From: Eimeria necatrix | Lineage: Eukaryota; Apicomplexa; Conoidasida; Eucoccidiorida; Eimeriidae | Direction: 5' to 3' | Assembly: GCF_000499385.1 (NCBI RefSeq) | Contig: NW_013654549.1 | Location: 1 to 19,574, forward strand | Length of the DNA stretch: 19,574 nt | Shown: positions 9,214-18,972 of the stretch, one piece after another | Layout of the letters: each line of letters starts with the position of its first letter | Numbering within the stretch: the first letter of the stretch is position 1 | Made by a program: the position numbers and the translations under genes | The notes under the pieces: model-generated | What the model was told of the DNA's origin: nothing | Seen by the model: the letters and a program-made list of their open reading frames with translations, nothing else | Databases searched by the model: none

Positions 9214-9648
9214 TTGCGAAGACTTGCCTGTTTTAGGACAGTTTATGGCACTGGGGATGCAATATTTGTGTCAGCAGGAAATGTTCTAACGTGCAGTCCA
9301 GACGTGTCCTTTCCAACAATGAAGGCCCTTGCCCCTTTCTTGCAAAAAAAACGAACACACACACATTGTGTTAGCTCTAATTGGCTTACGGCGCCGTTTC
9401 GTTTGTGCCGTGTCCGCTCTACAGGAACGGCTTATGTGGCGTCTTTCGCGAGTGTGCCTTCGTCTATTATCCTTCGCGTGGCTCATGAGAACAGAGAAAA
9501 CAGACCTCCAGGCATGGAATTCAGGAGATATGGCGAAGTGAATAACCTTGAGGCAGATAACTTGGCTTTGACGTGTAGCATCTCATATGTATGCGGCAGC
9601 CTTTTGCTGAAGGTTCATATGTGCAAGGTTTTCCGACTCACACGATAA
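9214..9648 (+). pseudogene. Possible coding remnant shared by the R2 copies (unrecognised)
   Basis: This is a 144-codon frame with no recognised family. From 9271 on it aligns with R2 copy B. In the shared frame SAGNVLTCSPDVSFPT (copy A) matches SAPSALTRNPDMSFAT (copy B) at 9 of 16 residues, and further on RRYGEVNNLE matches ARHGEAQKLA. In copy B these two pieces lie in different frames, and the first is ended by TAA near 13532, so copy B is broken if this was ever a gene. Over the first 16 codons differences fall 4, 4 and 6 at codon positions one, two and three. That is not the pattern of strong protein constraint. The frame may be ancestral coding sequence now drifting, or chance. The stretch before 9271 has no support. 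Confidence 0.2.
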
Positions 9649-10075
9649 GGCAACCAGGTTCACGAGGCCGAACATTCTAGAGGCATTTGCACTTCGTGAT
9701 ATACCTGTGAGGTTCGCCTTCAATTCTGCTGGCTGTTCCGTGTTGATGTTGTGCTTTGCATGAACATATCAATACTATAGCAATACCCGAGTGCTGTACG
9801 TGGCTGTACGACTCACGATGCGCGCTCTCACCCTTGTTCTGCACGACGCGGAAAAGTGCTGTCACCAGATCGTTAGTTACATCCTCGCGCGTGCTCAACC
9901 AAGCGGTAATATTGGGCCTTTTGTTGCACTGGTCCGGTTCCTTAATGCACTGCTCATAAACATTGGCAGTTTATGTTTGCTTGGACATGCATAAAGCCGG
10001 GGATTAGCTCTGGAGCCGCGCTGCGGCTTCCTTCACACACTTTGTAAATAGCTTGCGACGCACGCATGATGTGTC

Positions 10076-10098
10076 ATTTGCAGGACGTGCATGCTACT
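10076..10098 (+). repeat. 23 bp block identical to 14046-14068
   Basis: The block runs from ATTTGCAGGACG to GCATGCTACT and is identical in both R2 copies, whose surroundings are strongly diverged. It contains GCATGC (10089-10094) and the form TTGCAGGACGTGC, a relative of the recurring CAGGAGGTNNGT motif. It may be a conserved protein-binding or splicing-related site. Confidence 0.7.
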
Positions 10099-10140
10099 TG
10101 CTATATGGTGAACTAACAGGTTTTTGCCAGCTGTGGTCCC

Positions 10141-10233
10141 AACTGTGTGCAATCAGCACCAGCGGGCTAGTGCGAGAGCCGTAGCTTTGTGGTTAGTTTC
10201 ACAGAGCAACAAAGCTACGCCACCACCACAGTT
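10141..10233. repeat. Insertion-like foldback element in R2 copy A
   Basis: AACTGTG (10141-10147) and CACAGTT (10227-10233) are inverted repeats at the edges of 93 bases. Inside, CGTAGCTTTGT (10180-10190) pairs perfectly with 10209-10219 across 18 bases. R2 copy B lacks this sequence and runs almost directly from CCAGCTGTTGC to the stretch matching A near 10238. A small non-autonomous foldback insertion fits, but I see no convincing target-site duplication, and a deletion in B is an alternative. Confidence 0.5.
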
Positions 10234-11473
10234 ATCTTACTGATAGTTAGTTTGGAATGTGGGACTTGACATTTGCAGGCTAAGGCGTGGCCATGTTGTG
10301 GGCTGCATGCATGTTAAAACTGCCATCGAGCTATTGAGCCCATGATGTTTCGGTTGACAGGGCTACTTGGCTCGATTCGGGTGCAAGGGCTTTTCTGAAC
10401 CATTCAAATTGAAGACTGATTTGGGAGCAGGCAGTTAATTACAAAAACTGAGAGAACAAGGCATTCTTGAGCTAATTTATCAGCTCCATGCTGCACGAAG
10501 TATCGTACAGAAAGTGCGCAAATACTAGGACTCTTCAATACTCCGCCTAGAGCGACTAAGAGGCATCGTTGCAAGTGGTGCGAGGCATCCAGGCACCAGC
10601 TGTATCTGCTGTAGTGGATAATGTCGCTATATGATGCTAGAGTGGGGCCGAAGCTCTCCTGCGTCTTGATTGATAAAAGAATTCTTTTGCGGCGCAAACG
10701 ACTTGCGCTTGCACGCTGTCCATACTTTTTAGTATCTACAAACAAGGTTTATTGCACTCTCTTCTGAGCATGGCTAAAAGCAACGCGTTTGCTGCTTGTG
10801 CATTGCCAGCTTTAAGCTATGGGAGGCGTCTGTAGTGGATATCGGCAAACACTTTGTCTTTAGGGGAAGCCCATGGACTAGGTTTTCCACATTCAAAGTA
10901 TGAATTTGATGAGTCAAGGCTGAGAAATGCTCGTAGAAAACGCTAAAAAAGTGCTGTATAGGCAGAGTCTTGTGAAGGAATAGGGACGGCATGACGCCAG
11001 GCCTTGTATTAGTGCGGGCACAGTGACTGTTTGGACGTTAGTGCACCTTCGTATTTTTGAAGCGGGCTTTTGTCGCCGCTTGGCGATGTTATACAGAGAT
11101 AATTTTTTTCAGCCCCGTGACACACAGTAGTTTGCGGGCCTTTAAATGTAGGATGTGCGTTATTATCACGTAAGATTGGTTCTTACAGTGGTGCAGGTGC
11201 GACATATTGTGACTATAAGATATTCAGGCAGGAACGCCAGTTGGTAAATCGTTGCAGGTTCATGTTCAGTGCTTAGCCGAGTGAAAGACCATCTGGAATG
11301 TACATGCATTATTTCATCGAGTGATACTTTCGAACCACACCTGAATGTAGATTTACTACCTAGGGAAAGGTTACTGTTTTGTGCGAAATGTTTGCGACGC
11401 TTGCAATAGCCCCATGAGTAACGCTCTCAGGCAATAGACTGTTAGAACATGTATTTTGGGGGGAAATATCTTC

Positions 11474-11485
11474 CAGGAGGTATGT
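11474..11485 (+). other. CAGGAGGTNNGT motif, site 4
   Basis: The bases read CAGGAGGTATGT. A short pyrimidine-containing stretch (atcttccag) precedes it, after a run of six G residues. The donor-like half GTATGT is a good match to common 5' splice sites. Confidence 0.38.
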
Positions 11486-12668
11486 TGCTCCACAGCGTCT
11501 GCACGCTTGGCATTAATTTGATCAGATTAAAGCCACATCGCGCCCGGCATATTTCTGTTATCGGTACGCCTGGCATAGTTAAATGATGCCTTCAAATCGG
11601 GCCTTGAACGGTTTGTGTCCAGTTGAGTTCATCGTTTGAGTCTGAATGGAATATTGATGCGGTTTTTAACTCCTCCTGTAGGTCAACGAAAGATGCCCGA
11701 TCCGGCAAGAAAAAGCAGCATTGCTGCTTGCATGTAGATCACTCTAAGCCCTTAGGTAAGGCTAAATTAGAACTGGGTAGCATTGTAGTGAAGATTCATG
11801 CAGACTGATGATGCAGCTGGTAACATGCGTGCGGATCCTTTTGTGGCAACCTGCTTTTGACAACCTAGGAAGTTCGTTATTTGGGTCATTGTGAAGCCGT
11901 GTGTCGTTTGAGCATGTAATGCGAAAACATGGTGTGCATGGTCCGCCGAAATAATGCGTGCAGTTGATTGTGAAAGTGAGTGCTGGTGGACATCAACGAT
12001 GAAACCAGAGGATCAGAAACTGAATTAGGAACCTTTATAAGAAAGCGTGAAGTTACGTCACCAAGTGCAGCCAGAAAACGCGTGTAAGATGTAAGAAAAC
12101 TGCTTATCATCGCGCAGAAAGCTCATGTTTATTGGTCAGCAGCTGCACTTGAGGTCATAGCGCACAAGGTATGATTGGTCACTGGACTTAGCCCTGCGTC
12201 CGAGCTTCTGGGCCAAGAGCTCTGAAGTGCTTCCGTCACCCAAAATGCGCCTATGTTCGAGCAATTATGCGAATCCACTTTCAAGGTTTCGAATTTTGGC
12301 ACATTTATGTAAGACCATGCGAACTACAAGTGTTTCGGCAATCTGCAACGGCGTATTGGCTGGCGCTTAGCACGAAGGATTTTCAAGTAGCAGCAGGCTA
12401 GCTAGCATTTGCGTTGCAGTGATGAATTCGCTTTAAAAGCTGATAGCTCGCGTACACGCCTTGCTGAAACGTTTCCTGACGGTGGATCTCATGGCGCTCT
12501 CTGTCAAAACCGGAGCACGGCAACACAGTCATGTGCTCTGTGCAGCAATATTTTTCTGCACTCGGAATGCGTGCGTCTGAAGTTGCAGTCGGGCAAACAA
12601 GATACCTTGAATTCGAGTAGAGCGCTCGGCTATCCCGCGATGTTTGGATATTTCTATGGATTACTGCT

Positions 12669-12680
12669 CAGGAGGTTCGT
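12669..12680 (+). other. CAGGAGGTNNGT motif, site 5
   Basis: The bases read CAGGAGGTTCGT, preceded by 'ttactgct', which includes a plausible short pyrimidine tract. It lies inside the unrecognised frame at 12409-12738. Confidence 0.36.
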
Positions 12681-13411
12681 TGGCATACCAGCTGTGTCGG
12701 CTTCTTGCCCTTGCCCGTATCAAAGAGTTGTGTCTTAACTTTCTCTATGTATTTGCTGTGCGCTAAAGTGCTGAAGTATGGGACACAATAAAAATATGCA
12801 TTAAATTTCTTTGTTGTATGCTTCCGTCAAGGAGTCTGGAAAGTTTGTAAAACCCTCCACCTCTTACGACTTTCCTGGCCGTCACCTCCGAAGTTCAGCT
12901 GCGACGTTATAAAAGACTGTCCAGTCATACCGTAGGCAACGAAACAAAGGTTCAGGCAAAGGCACACCCAAAAACCATACATACATGTGCCGTGTCTTGG
13001 CATGAGCGCATCAATTGGTGTTTACATGAGCAACATCTATACTTGATGCACAAACAAAAATTTGCGACCACTGCGACCCTGGAGCACTGGAAAACTGAAT
13101 GACTGTCGACTTGCAAGAACACTCAGCGAAAAGCACATGTGATTAGTGTTTCAACCTTTTAGGCCCATTAATAAAGGCAGTACGTTCGTATTCAGATCTA
13201 CTTGCATGCGTGCCATGGTAGGCGAGCCGCATGTCCAAACTTTGTGGGCAACACTCGCAGCATCATTTGTGCCTTCGTGCAAATCCAAAGCTGCCACAGC
13301 ACAACTGATTTGCTACAACGCCTGTAGTTCTCGCGTGAAAAGAGGCTACAGGAAAAGACTTCCACATGGCATTTCTTGTTACACATGCTGCACTATGTTT
13401 CGATGGAACGA

Positions 13412-14457
13412 TCAGCACCCAGTGCACTGACTCGCAATCCAGATATGTCATTTGCAACAGAAAGTGCAATTGTTCCTTGCCTGCAAAAGCAAATAACACG
13501 CACAGTAAGCAGAAGCACGGTATAACAGCCATGCAATGCTTTGGTAGTATCTTGTCTGCTAACCACACTTTGCACATGGTTTTTCGACTACTTACCATGT
13601 CGCAGTCCATGGAAGTAGAGTCCGCAGTTGACGGTGATGGAGATGCAAGGCATGGTGAAGCGCAAAAACTTGCATCAGTTGACGTCGTGTAGGCTTCGAC
13701 TTTAGCTCCATCGGCTGTGCCATGCTGGCATTATGTTCTGCTGGGCAGCCATGCTTAAGTTCTCTACGTGGCTGTACGACTCAGGCTGCGCGTTCACCCT
13801 TATTTCATATGACGCGCCTTCACCAGGTCGTGAGTCGCAACTGCATTCGTAGCGCAAGCGCCACGGGTATAGCCAAGCGGCAATACTGAGCATTTCGTTG
13901 CACCTATCGAATTTCTCAATGCACTGCTCATAAGCGTTCCCACTTTATACTTTCTTCGACACGCAGACAGCCGGAAATTAGCGCTTCAGCTGTACTACAG
14001 GCCCATTCACACACTTTGAGGATAGCGTGTGACGACTGATGAATTATTTGCAGGACGTGCATGCTACTGTCTACAAAATGGGCTGGCAGGTGCTTGCCAG
14101 CTGTTGCTGACAAACACCTGTAGTTAGTATCAAGTGGGTTCCGAGTTGCGCGGGATGACACGTCCTGATAGCAAAAGCAGTAAGAGAAGGTGTCTGTTGG
14201 CTAGTGCCATCAGCCCCATTCCACGCAAAGCATCGTGCAGAAAGTACGCAGATGCTGGGACCTGATCAATACTTCATGTAGAGTGACTTCCACAGGCCTC
14301 GTTGCAGGTGGCACGAGGCGTTCTAGCACAAGACACGTCCGCTGCATGTTAAAAGCAACTGTTTTGCCGTGATTTGTGCCGCGGCTGCCGCAGCAGAAGG
14401 CTTTTGAGAGGTTAGAAAACACTTTGCCTATGCCCGCTAACAGCCTTTCCATTAGTC
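13412..14457 (+). repeat. R2 copy B, decayed direct duplication
   Basis: This is the partner of 9271-10894 in the same orientation, about 4 kb downstream. It is shorter and lacks the foldback stretch of copy A. At 13713-13741 versus 9731-9759 there are 9 differences in 29 bases, 8 of them transitions. Bases 14238-14253 (cagaaagtacgcagat) line up with R1 copy A near 3780 and with 2221-2236. Confidence 0.8.
14046..14068 (+). repeat. 23 bp block identical to 10076-10098
   Basis: This is the copy B counterpart of the identical R2 block, with GCATGC at 14059-14064. Immediately downstream the copies diverge (TGCTAT versus GTCTAC). Confidence 0.7.
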
Positions 14458-14630
14458 GTCTCCCCTTCAGGCAGTGAGTCACTAACGCCCTTACCTAGAA
14501 ACGCGGCAGGATTTTGTAAGCCACGTTTGCAGCTGCTGTCCTGCTTTACTGGAAGTGTTTTGACTGTTTTACTTGCAGACTGTGTTGGGGCAAGGTGAAC
14601 TTGCGAATTCATGCAAATGGTGACTGGTCT

Positions 14631-14649
14631 GTGGCTATTTGATAGCCAC
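14631..14649. repeat. Perfect 8 bp hairpin, 3-base loop
   Basis: GTGGCTAT (14631-14638) pairs exactly with ATAGCCAC (14642-14649) across TTG. No T-run follows on either strand, so nothing suggests a terminator. It resembles hairpin 2 at 9072 in having a perfect stem and three-base loop. Confidence 0.6.
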
Positions 14650-15216
14650 TCAAATTCATGATTTTGGGAAGTACATATTTGTCGGCTTCCAATATGACTT
14701 GTTTTGGGCCGACTTTTGCGGGCATGAGCTAAAGTAGCTGTACCACTTTTGGCAGCGCGACAGAGGGCTTTTACGCCAACAGCATGACAGCCAAATGCGA
14801 TTTTGAATCGAATCAGTGCGTTCTTGAATCATCATTATGCGCTGAATACAAGACATTGACTAGCACATACAGCACACCTTTTTCTCTTGAGAAACACTTC
14901 GATTCGGAAGAGCAACAGACCGTCTCTTTGGTATGACAACTCAGCTTCGATGCTTGCCTGAGCAGAGTGCATGCATATGTGCAGATTTCAATTTTTCACT
15001 CATGCTATGGCATTCAGGGTTCTGATCGACCAGGAAGAAGAACCTGCGTGATAATGTCGCAGGGGATGTTTAAAGGACGAATCTGCGCTACGCATATTGT
15101 GGGTACCTAGCGACCCGCACTATTGATTCTGTTCCTGTGCTTTTTGTAAGTTGGTGAGCTGTGCTGCATGCAGAACAGCCTATTTGATCCGACGCCGTAC
15201 CACATGGGCATCAGCC

Positions 15217-15282
15217 AAACAAGCAAACTGCGGCATCGTGCCTGCATTCGAACGCCCTCTGTAGCTTGCGTTTTGCTTGTTT
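15217..15282. repeat. 11 bp inverted repeat with 44-base spacer
   Basis: AAACAAGCAAA (15217-15227) is the exact reverse complement of 15272-15282. The arms are low in complexity, so chance is more plausible here than for the GC-containing hairpins. Confidence 0.4.
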
Positions 15283-15568
15283 ACAGACGATTCGAGAGGC
15301 GCACACAGTAAAAAAATGCAACACATCCTGCACTCAAGCTTGGTAAAATGTTAGAGGCCCCTTGCTGCCTTCGGAAATGCGTGGTGGCAGGCGAAATGGT
15401 AAAAGGGAATAATCTACAATGACAGTTGCCGCTTTTGGGTTTACATATACTCAGTTTGCCGTTCGGGCGTTTTTGAACATGGACTGTGGGGACCCATACG
15501 TCCGTTCTCTAGACGTCTCTGCGGTTTTTCAGGATGTGCGTTACAGGCATGCCTCATGCAGGCGCAAT

Positions 15569-15613
15569 CTCTAGATTTCCCCCCTCAGCCTCTCCATCTG
15601 CTCTTTTCCCCCG
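15569..15613 (+). other. Pyrimidine-rich tract
   Basis: The plus strand is nearly all C and T over about 45 bases, with a C6 run, a C5 run and a few purine interruptions. It could act as a polypyrimidine tract, although no AG with a credible exon follows closely. It could also be a purine/pyrimidine strand-asymmetric regulatory element. Confidence 0.45.
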
Positions 15614-15955
15614 AAGAAGTAGATCACTTCATACCTAGTGTTTCATATTTTAAGTCCACTAGCAACAAAATAACATAGAGGCTAGAACTGTAGGGAACCA
15701 TCTTCGCAGCGGCGTGCAGTTCAATCTTTCTGTGACGCTAAGAATGCGGAGGGCATGATGGCTTTGGTACAACTTTTTTGCTCCAACGAGGCAATACCAG
15801 TTAAGTGTGCATTGTTGTTTACTAAGCTGCTTCTTAGTTCACGGTTAACTGCACGCCACATTTGTGAGAGCTTGTGCATAACTGGGCGGGCATGCACATA
15901 ATTTTAGCGTGCTGCTGACTCTACGGGATTGTGCGCAGCTCCCACTGTTTATGTG

Positions 15956-15967
15956 AAGGAGGTTAGT
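15956..15967 (+). other. AGGAGGTNNGT motif, site 6
   Basis: The bases read AAGGAGGTTAGT. This is the only one of the seven sites where the base before AGGAGGT is A instead of C, so its acceptor-like half is AAG. It is preceded by 'cccactgtttatgtg'. Confidence 0.33.
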
Positions 15968-16151
15968 TGTTACGCAAAATGTACCGCTAGTTGCAGCTAT
16001 TAGGCGCCTTGGGCTACCTTATTGTTGTTTTGAATACCTTGATGTGCACTGGAAACACCACTGTTGCTACGCGGTACGCGTTTGCCTCCCTTTGTTTCGT
16101 CGCAAAAAAACCAGTCGGGTGTGCAACGTGGGTCAATAGCTGCCTCTGACG

Positions 16152-16511
16152 CTAGAAGCTTTTCTGCACAGCAATTGAAGTGCTGGTATCTTCGACTGCT
16201 TTGGCTGCCTGTTTACAGCAAATGTCCTGAACAAGAATTGAAAACAGAACTACATGAAATACCTTTGTTGTTTCCTCGAAGCTTAGAAGAGTACTCAATT
16301 TCTTCACAAATTCTCTTCTTGACTCCACTTGGCATGCTGTTTTGCTTAAGTAGCCAGGAACAAAAGGCTTGTGCTCCCGAAAATAAATAATCGCGTAGTG
16401 TGTTTTATACTTCTTTGAAATCATCTGTTGATCATCGCCGCACCAATCAAGAAAGCTAAACGTGCGTCTGTGAAACAATGCATGCTTTTGCTCAACTGGC
16501 TGTATTTTCAC
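16152..16511 (-). other. Unrecognised 119-codon minus frame
   Basis: This frame begins with GTG. Its translation has varied composition, without low-complexity runs, and resembles no family I know. A 108-codon plus frame (16064-16390, starting TTG and ending near an AATAAATAA run) overlaps it, and at most one can be real. Lengths of this order are expected by chance in the window. Confidence 0.12.
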
Positions 16512-17761
16512 GGCAAAAACGGATATTTGTGCAGGCGGTAAGCGGTATGGGGTGGCATCTGAAGTGCATATCAGTTGTGGCTCAGTAGTTGACTGCCAAG
16601 GACATAATATAAAGTGCTAAGGCACCCTACCCATGACATCTATGGTACTGGAGATGACACATCTAGAGAAACTGTAAGCAATGAGTGAACTAGAGTACAA
16701 TTTGGACGCCTTTTCTCCCCTATTGGCTGCTCTTGCTTCCTGCTCATAGGGGGACACAACACTTCCACAAGGCCGCAGCATGGTACGGCCCTATTGCAAT
16801 GCTTTGATTGCTTTTTGTTTTTCATACCGACTAATGTTCAGCCTTCTGCGGATAGTGTTTTGTGCACCCACTCTACCATGGCTTATGCGCGCACACACCA
16901 TGAACCTCGGCAGATGATTGGCGTCTAGTTCGACATTGAGCACGCCTTGGAATTTTCCCAATAACAGATTACCATCCCTTGTGTGTCATACTGACGGACG
17001 TTTATTTATGCGATGTACGTCAAGGCAGGAATCATGGCGTGCATGCTCACGGAAACAGACTCGCAGGGGTAATGACTGCACAGCGGCGAAAATATTGGCA
17101 AAGTAACTAAGCCTCAAACTTTTCAAGTGCAAACTTGCGATAATATGGGCAAGTTGACGTGCTCTTTAAGCCATAATTTCAAGATAGAACGCTTTTCTCA
17201 GCGCCTTGCATTCTCGGTTTAACGTTATAATCGTACCCATATCTTGGTTGCAAGTGTACGATCAGCAACAAGGGCGCGCATGCTTGGTCACCGCTGCAAG
17301 TAACATGTAAAATTACCATTACCAGATTGTGCGAAGCAGCTGCGCGCGTGCACGACCAATTTTCTGGCACAACTCAAGTTGTGAAAGCGATCGCGAAGCA
17401 TTAACTTTTAAATGCGTGCGATTGATTGCTTTGTGCAGGTTTAGGGCTTTGCAGACCTTTTAAGTAAAGCTTTCAAGGACTTGACAGACATTTTCAGAAT
17501 ATGCGTGAGTTTGTAAAACTATACGTTTTTGCACGCACGTATTTGCGCGTCTAAAAGTACAGATATAGACAAATATATATTTATGCTTACGTCGCTGCGA
17601 CAAGGCTGCAAAGCTGAGCATTTTGCTAACTGTACTTTTGGTTATTGCATAAGCTTTTACTCTTTTACCTAGACGTCTTATCCTGGACTTTGGAAACATG
17701 CCTAAAATGGCAAGAAGTTTGTGCATTGCATTAGTTTATATCATATGTGGAAAATCTGATA

Positions 17762-17773
17762 CAGGAGGTGCGC
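17762..17773 (+). other. CAGGAGGTNNGY motif, site 7
   Basis: The bases read CAGGAGGTGCGC. Bases 17761-17776 match R2 copy A (10507-10522) at 14 of 16 positions, so it is both a motif site and a possible trace of the R1/R2 unit. This is the only one of the seven with C in place of the last T. Confidence 0.4.
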
Positions 17774-18698
17774 AAACTTCCATGGGTGTTGAAAAAACTA
17801 AATAGAACAACTACGACGACGAGTATGATTACAGGTATTTGCAACGTTGGAGAAGCTAGCTTTATTTATCTGCAAACCACCCATACTTGCAAACAGGCCA
17901 TGTACTTTTTGACAAATTAGACTGTGCTACTGCAAATGAACGCACTAGGCCTTGTAGAAATACAGCACTTAAGGGGACTAGCAAATTTGCAACGAGCAAC
18001 GTTGTAGAAAGCCATTTTTCATTGGTATGGATTTTTTGAACCGCATAAAACTGTTCGGAAATATCTTGATAGACATGAAAGCTGTTTGTTCTCAGTTAGC
18101 ATTTAATTTGGACCACTTTTAGAGATAACGCATGTGCTGGACAAGTGTACCGAGTGACAAACGCACTGAGGCGTCTTTTCATGACCGAGCATCCAGCACT
18201 ATTTGCCTTAATACGGACCGTTAGGAGTATATTCGAGGCACCGTTATGTACCGCCATGTTGGCTGTTTTGAGTATGACGTGTCCCATCAGGGAAAAAAAC
18301 GATTCCCAAATATACCCGGTTCCAGAAGGTACGCCAAGAGCACGCGGACAGTGTAGAACATGACATACTGCGGGGAAAATGGGTGCGCGTTACTGGAGTG
18401 CTCCACTATTGTGTAGCGATGTATTTTGGTTCGGAGTATTGGCTCTCAGGGCAAGCCCGTCTCGACGGAAAGATGCTCAGCGCAAGGCTCAAAAGGACGC
18501 AGAAATCTGGAATATACTATAACGGTTGCTAGAAGGCCCAATCAATTGCGACGGTAGTGCCATAGGAGAACCATGGCCTCTGGCTAGTCGGTATTTGTGA
18601 TTCGGCGACGCAGCTGCAGGGAACAATGTGCTGGAGTTCCGGGTTGTACGTATCTGCCGGATGTGGCGTACTCGTTCGATTTCTCACTGATTCTAAAA

Positions 18699-18712
18699 GT
18701 GCTAGCTAGCAC
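18699..18712. repeat. 14 bp perfect palindrome
   Basis: GTGCTAGCTAGCAC equals its own reverse complement. It may be a symmetric protein-binding site. The core GCTAGCTAGC also occurs at 12397-12406. Confidence 0.5.
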
Positions 18713-18972
18713 AGTGGGGACTGGCGGCCAGCGCAAACGGTTAAGATAAGCCTGCAACACCTTGCTAAGTTTTTATTGCACGCCTTCAGTGGCACGTGTG
18801 TCAATCTTCACAGCATTACAGTGTAGCAAGAAACCCTTGTGCAAATTGCTACATATTTGTTAGCACAGCACGGTCGAATGGATAAAACTACATACTACTA
18901 ATCGCATATACTGAACTTATCTGCAGAAAGCTTCATACCTGAGCGCTAAATGCTACAATGCGCAGTTCACGT

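Larger units (their letters stand above)
9271..10894 (+). repeat. R2 copy A, decayed direct duplication
   Basis: This aligns in the same orientation with 13412-14457. Anchors include TCAGCA (9271 and 13412), GGCTGT (9731 and 13713), the stretch GTGGCTGTACGACTCA, the identical 23 bp block (10076 and 14046), CAGAAAGT (10508 and 14238), and TAAAAGCAAC near 10776 and 14350. Copy A is about 580 bases longer. Extra sequence lies around 10140-10235, 10270-10425 and 10625-10770, as insertions here or deletions in B. Identity varies widely, and many differences are transitions. Its 3' part also resembles the R1 core. Confidence 0.8.
10895..13411. other. Stretch without a recognised gene between the R2 copies
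   Basis: No gene is supported. There is a long gap in GCATGC sites, none from 10311 to 13203. Two CAGGAGGTNNGT motifs lie at 11474 and 12669, and a degenerate relative (TAGGAAGTTCGTT) near 11868. An unrecognised 109-codon plus frame (12409-12738) ends beyond the second motif. A TATAAAAG lies near 12908, with nothing downstream to make it a convincing promoter. An unrecognised 94-codon frame (13146-13430) runs into R2 copy B. Confidence 0.4.
14458..16063. other. Gene-free stretch
   Basis: I find no gene. The hairpin at 14631-14649, GCATGC sites at 14969, 15166, 15547 and 15890, an 11 bp inverted repeat (15217-15227 with 15272-15282, spacer 44) and a pyrimidine tract (15569-15613) are the only structures seen. 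A form of the recurring motif without the leading C lies at 15956. Confidence 0.42.
16512..18972. other. Gene-free stretch
   Basis: I recognise no gene. GCATGC sites lie at 17041 and 17278, a degenerate motif (GCAGGCGGTAAGC) near 16531, and the full motif at 17762. An AT-rich stretch surrounds 17565-17590. The 14 bp perfect palindrome GTGCTAGCTAGCAC lies at 18699-18712. Inverted 10-mers near 17555 and 17628 are about 70 bases apart and could be chance. Confidence 0.42.

Noticed and set aside
9100..9289. Cysteine-containing open frame as a surface-antigen (SRS-like) domain
   Set aside because: The cysteine spacing resembles that family only by eye, the frame ends at TAA (9287), and no diagnostic motif is complete.
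12905..12915. TATAAAAG as a promoter
   Set aside because: No transcript or supported gene lies downstream, and similar AT strings occur elsewhere in the window.
17553..17640. AAAAGTACAG and CTGTACTTTT as a functional inverted repeat
   Set aside because: Ten bases with a spacer of about 70 in AT-rich DNA are plausible by chance.
846..17773. AGGAGGT sites as bacterial ribosome binding sites
   Set aside because: No start codon with an extended open frame follows any of the seven at the right distance, and the window lacks bacterial gene density.
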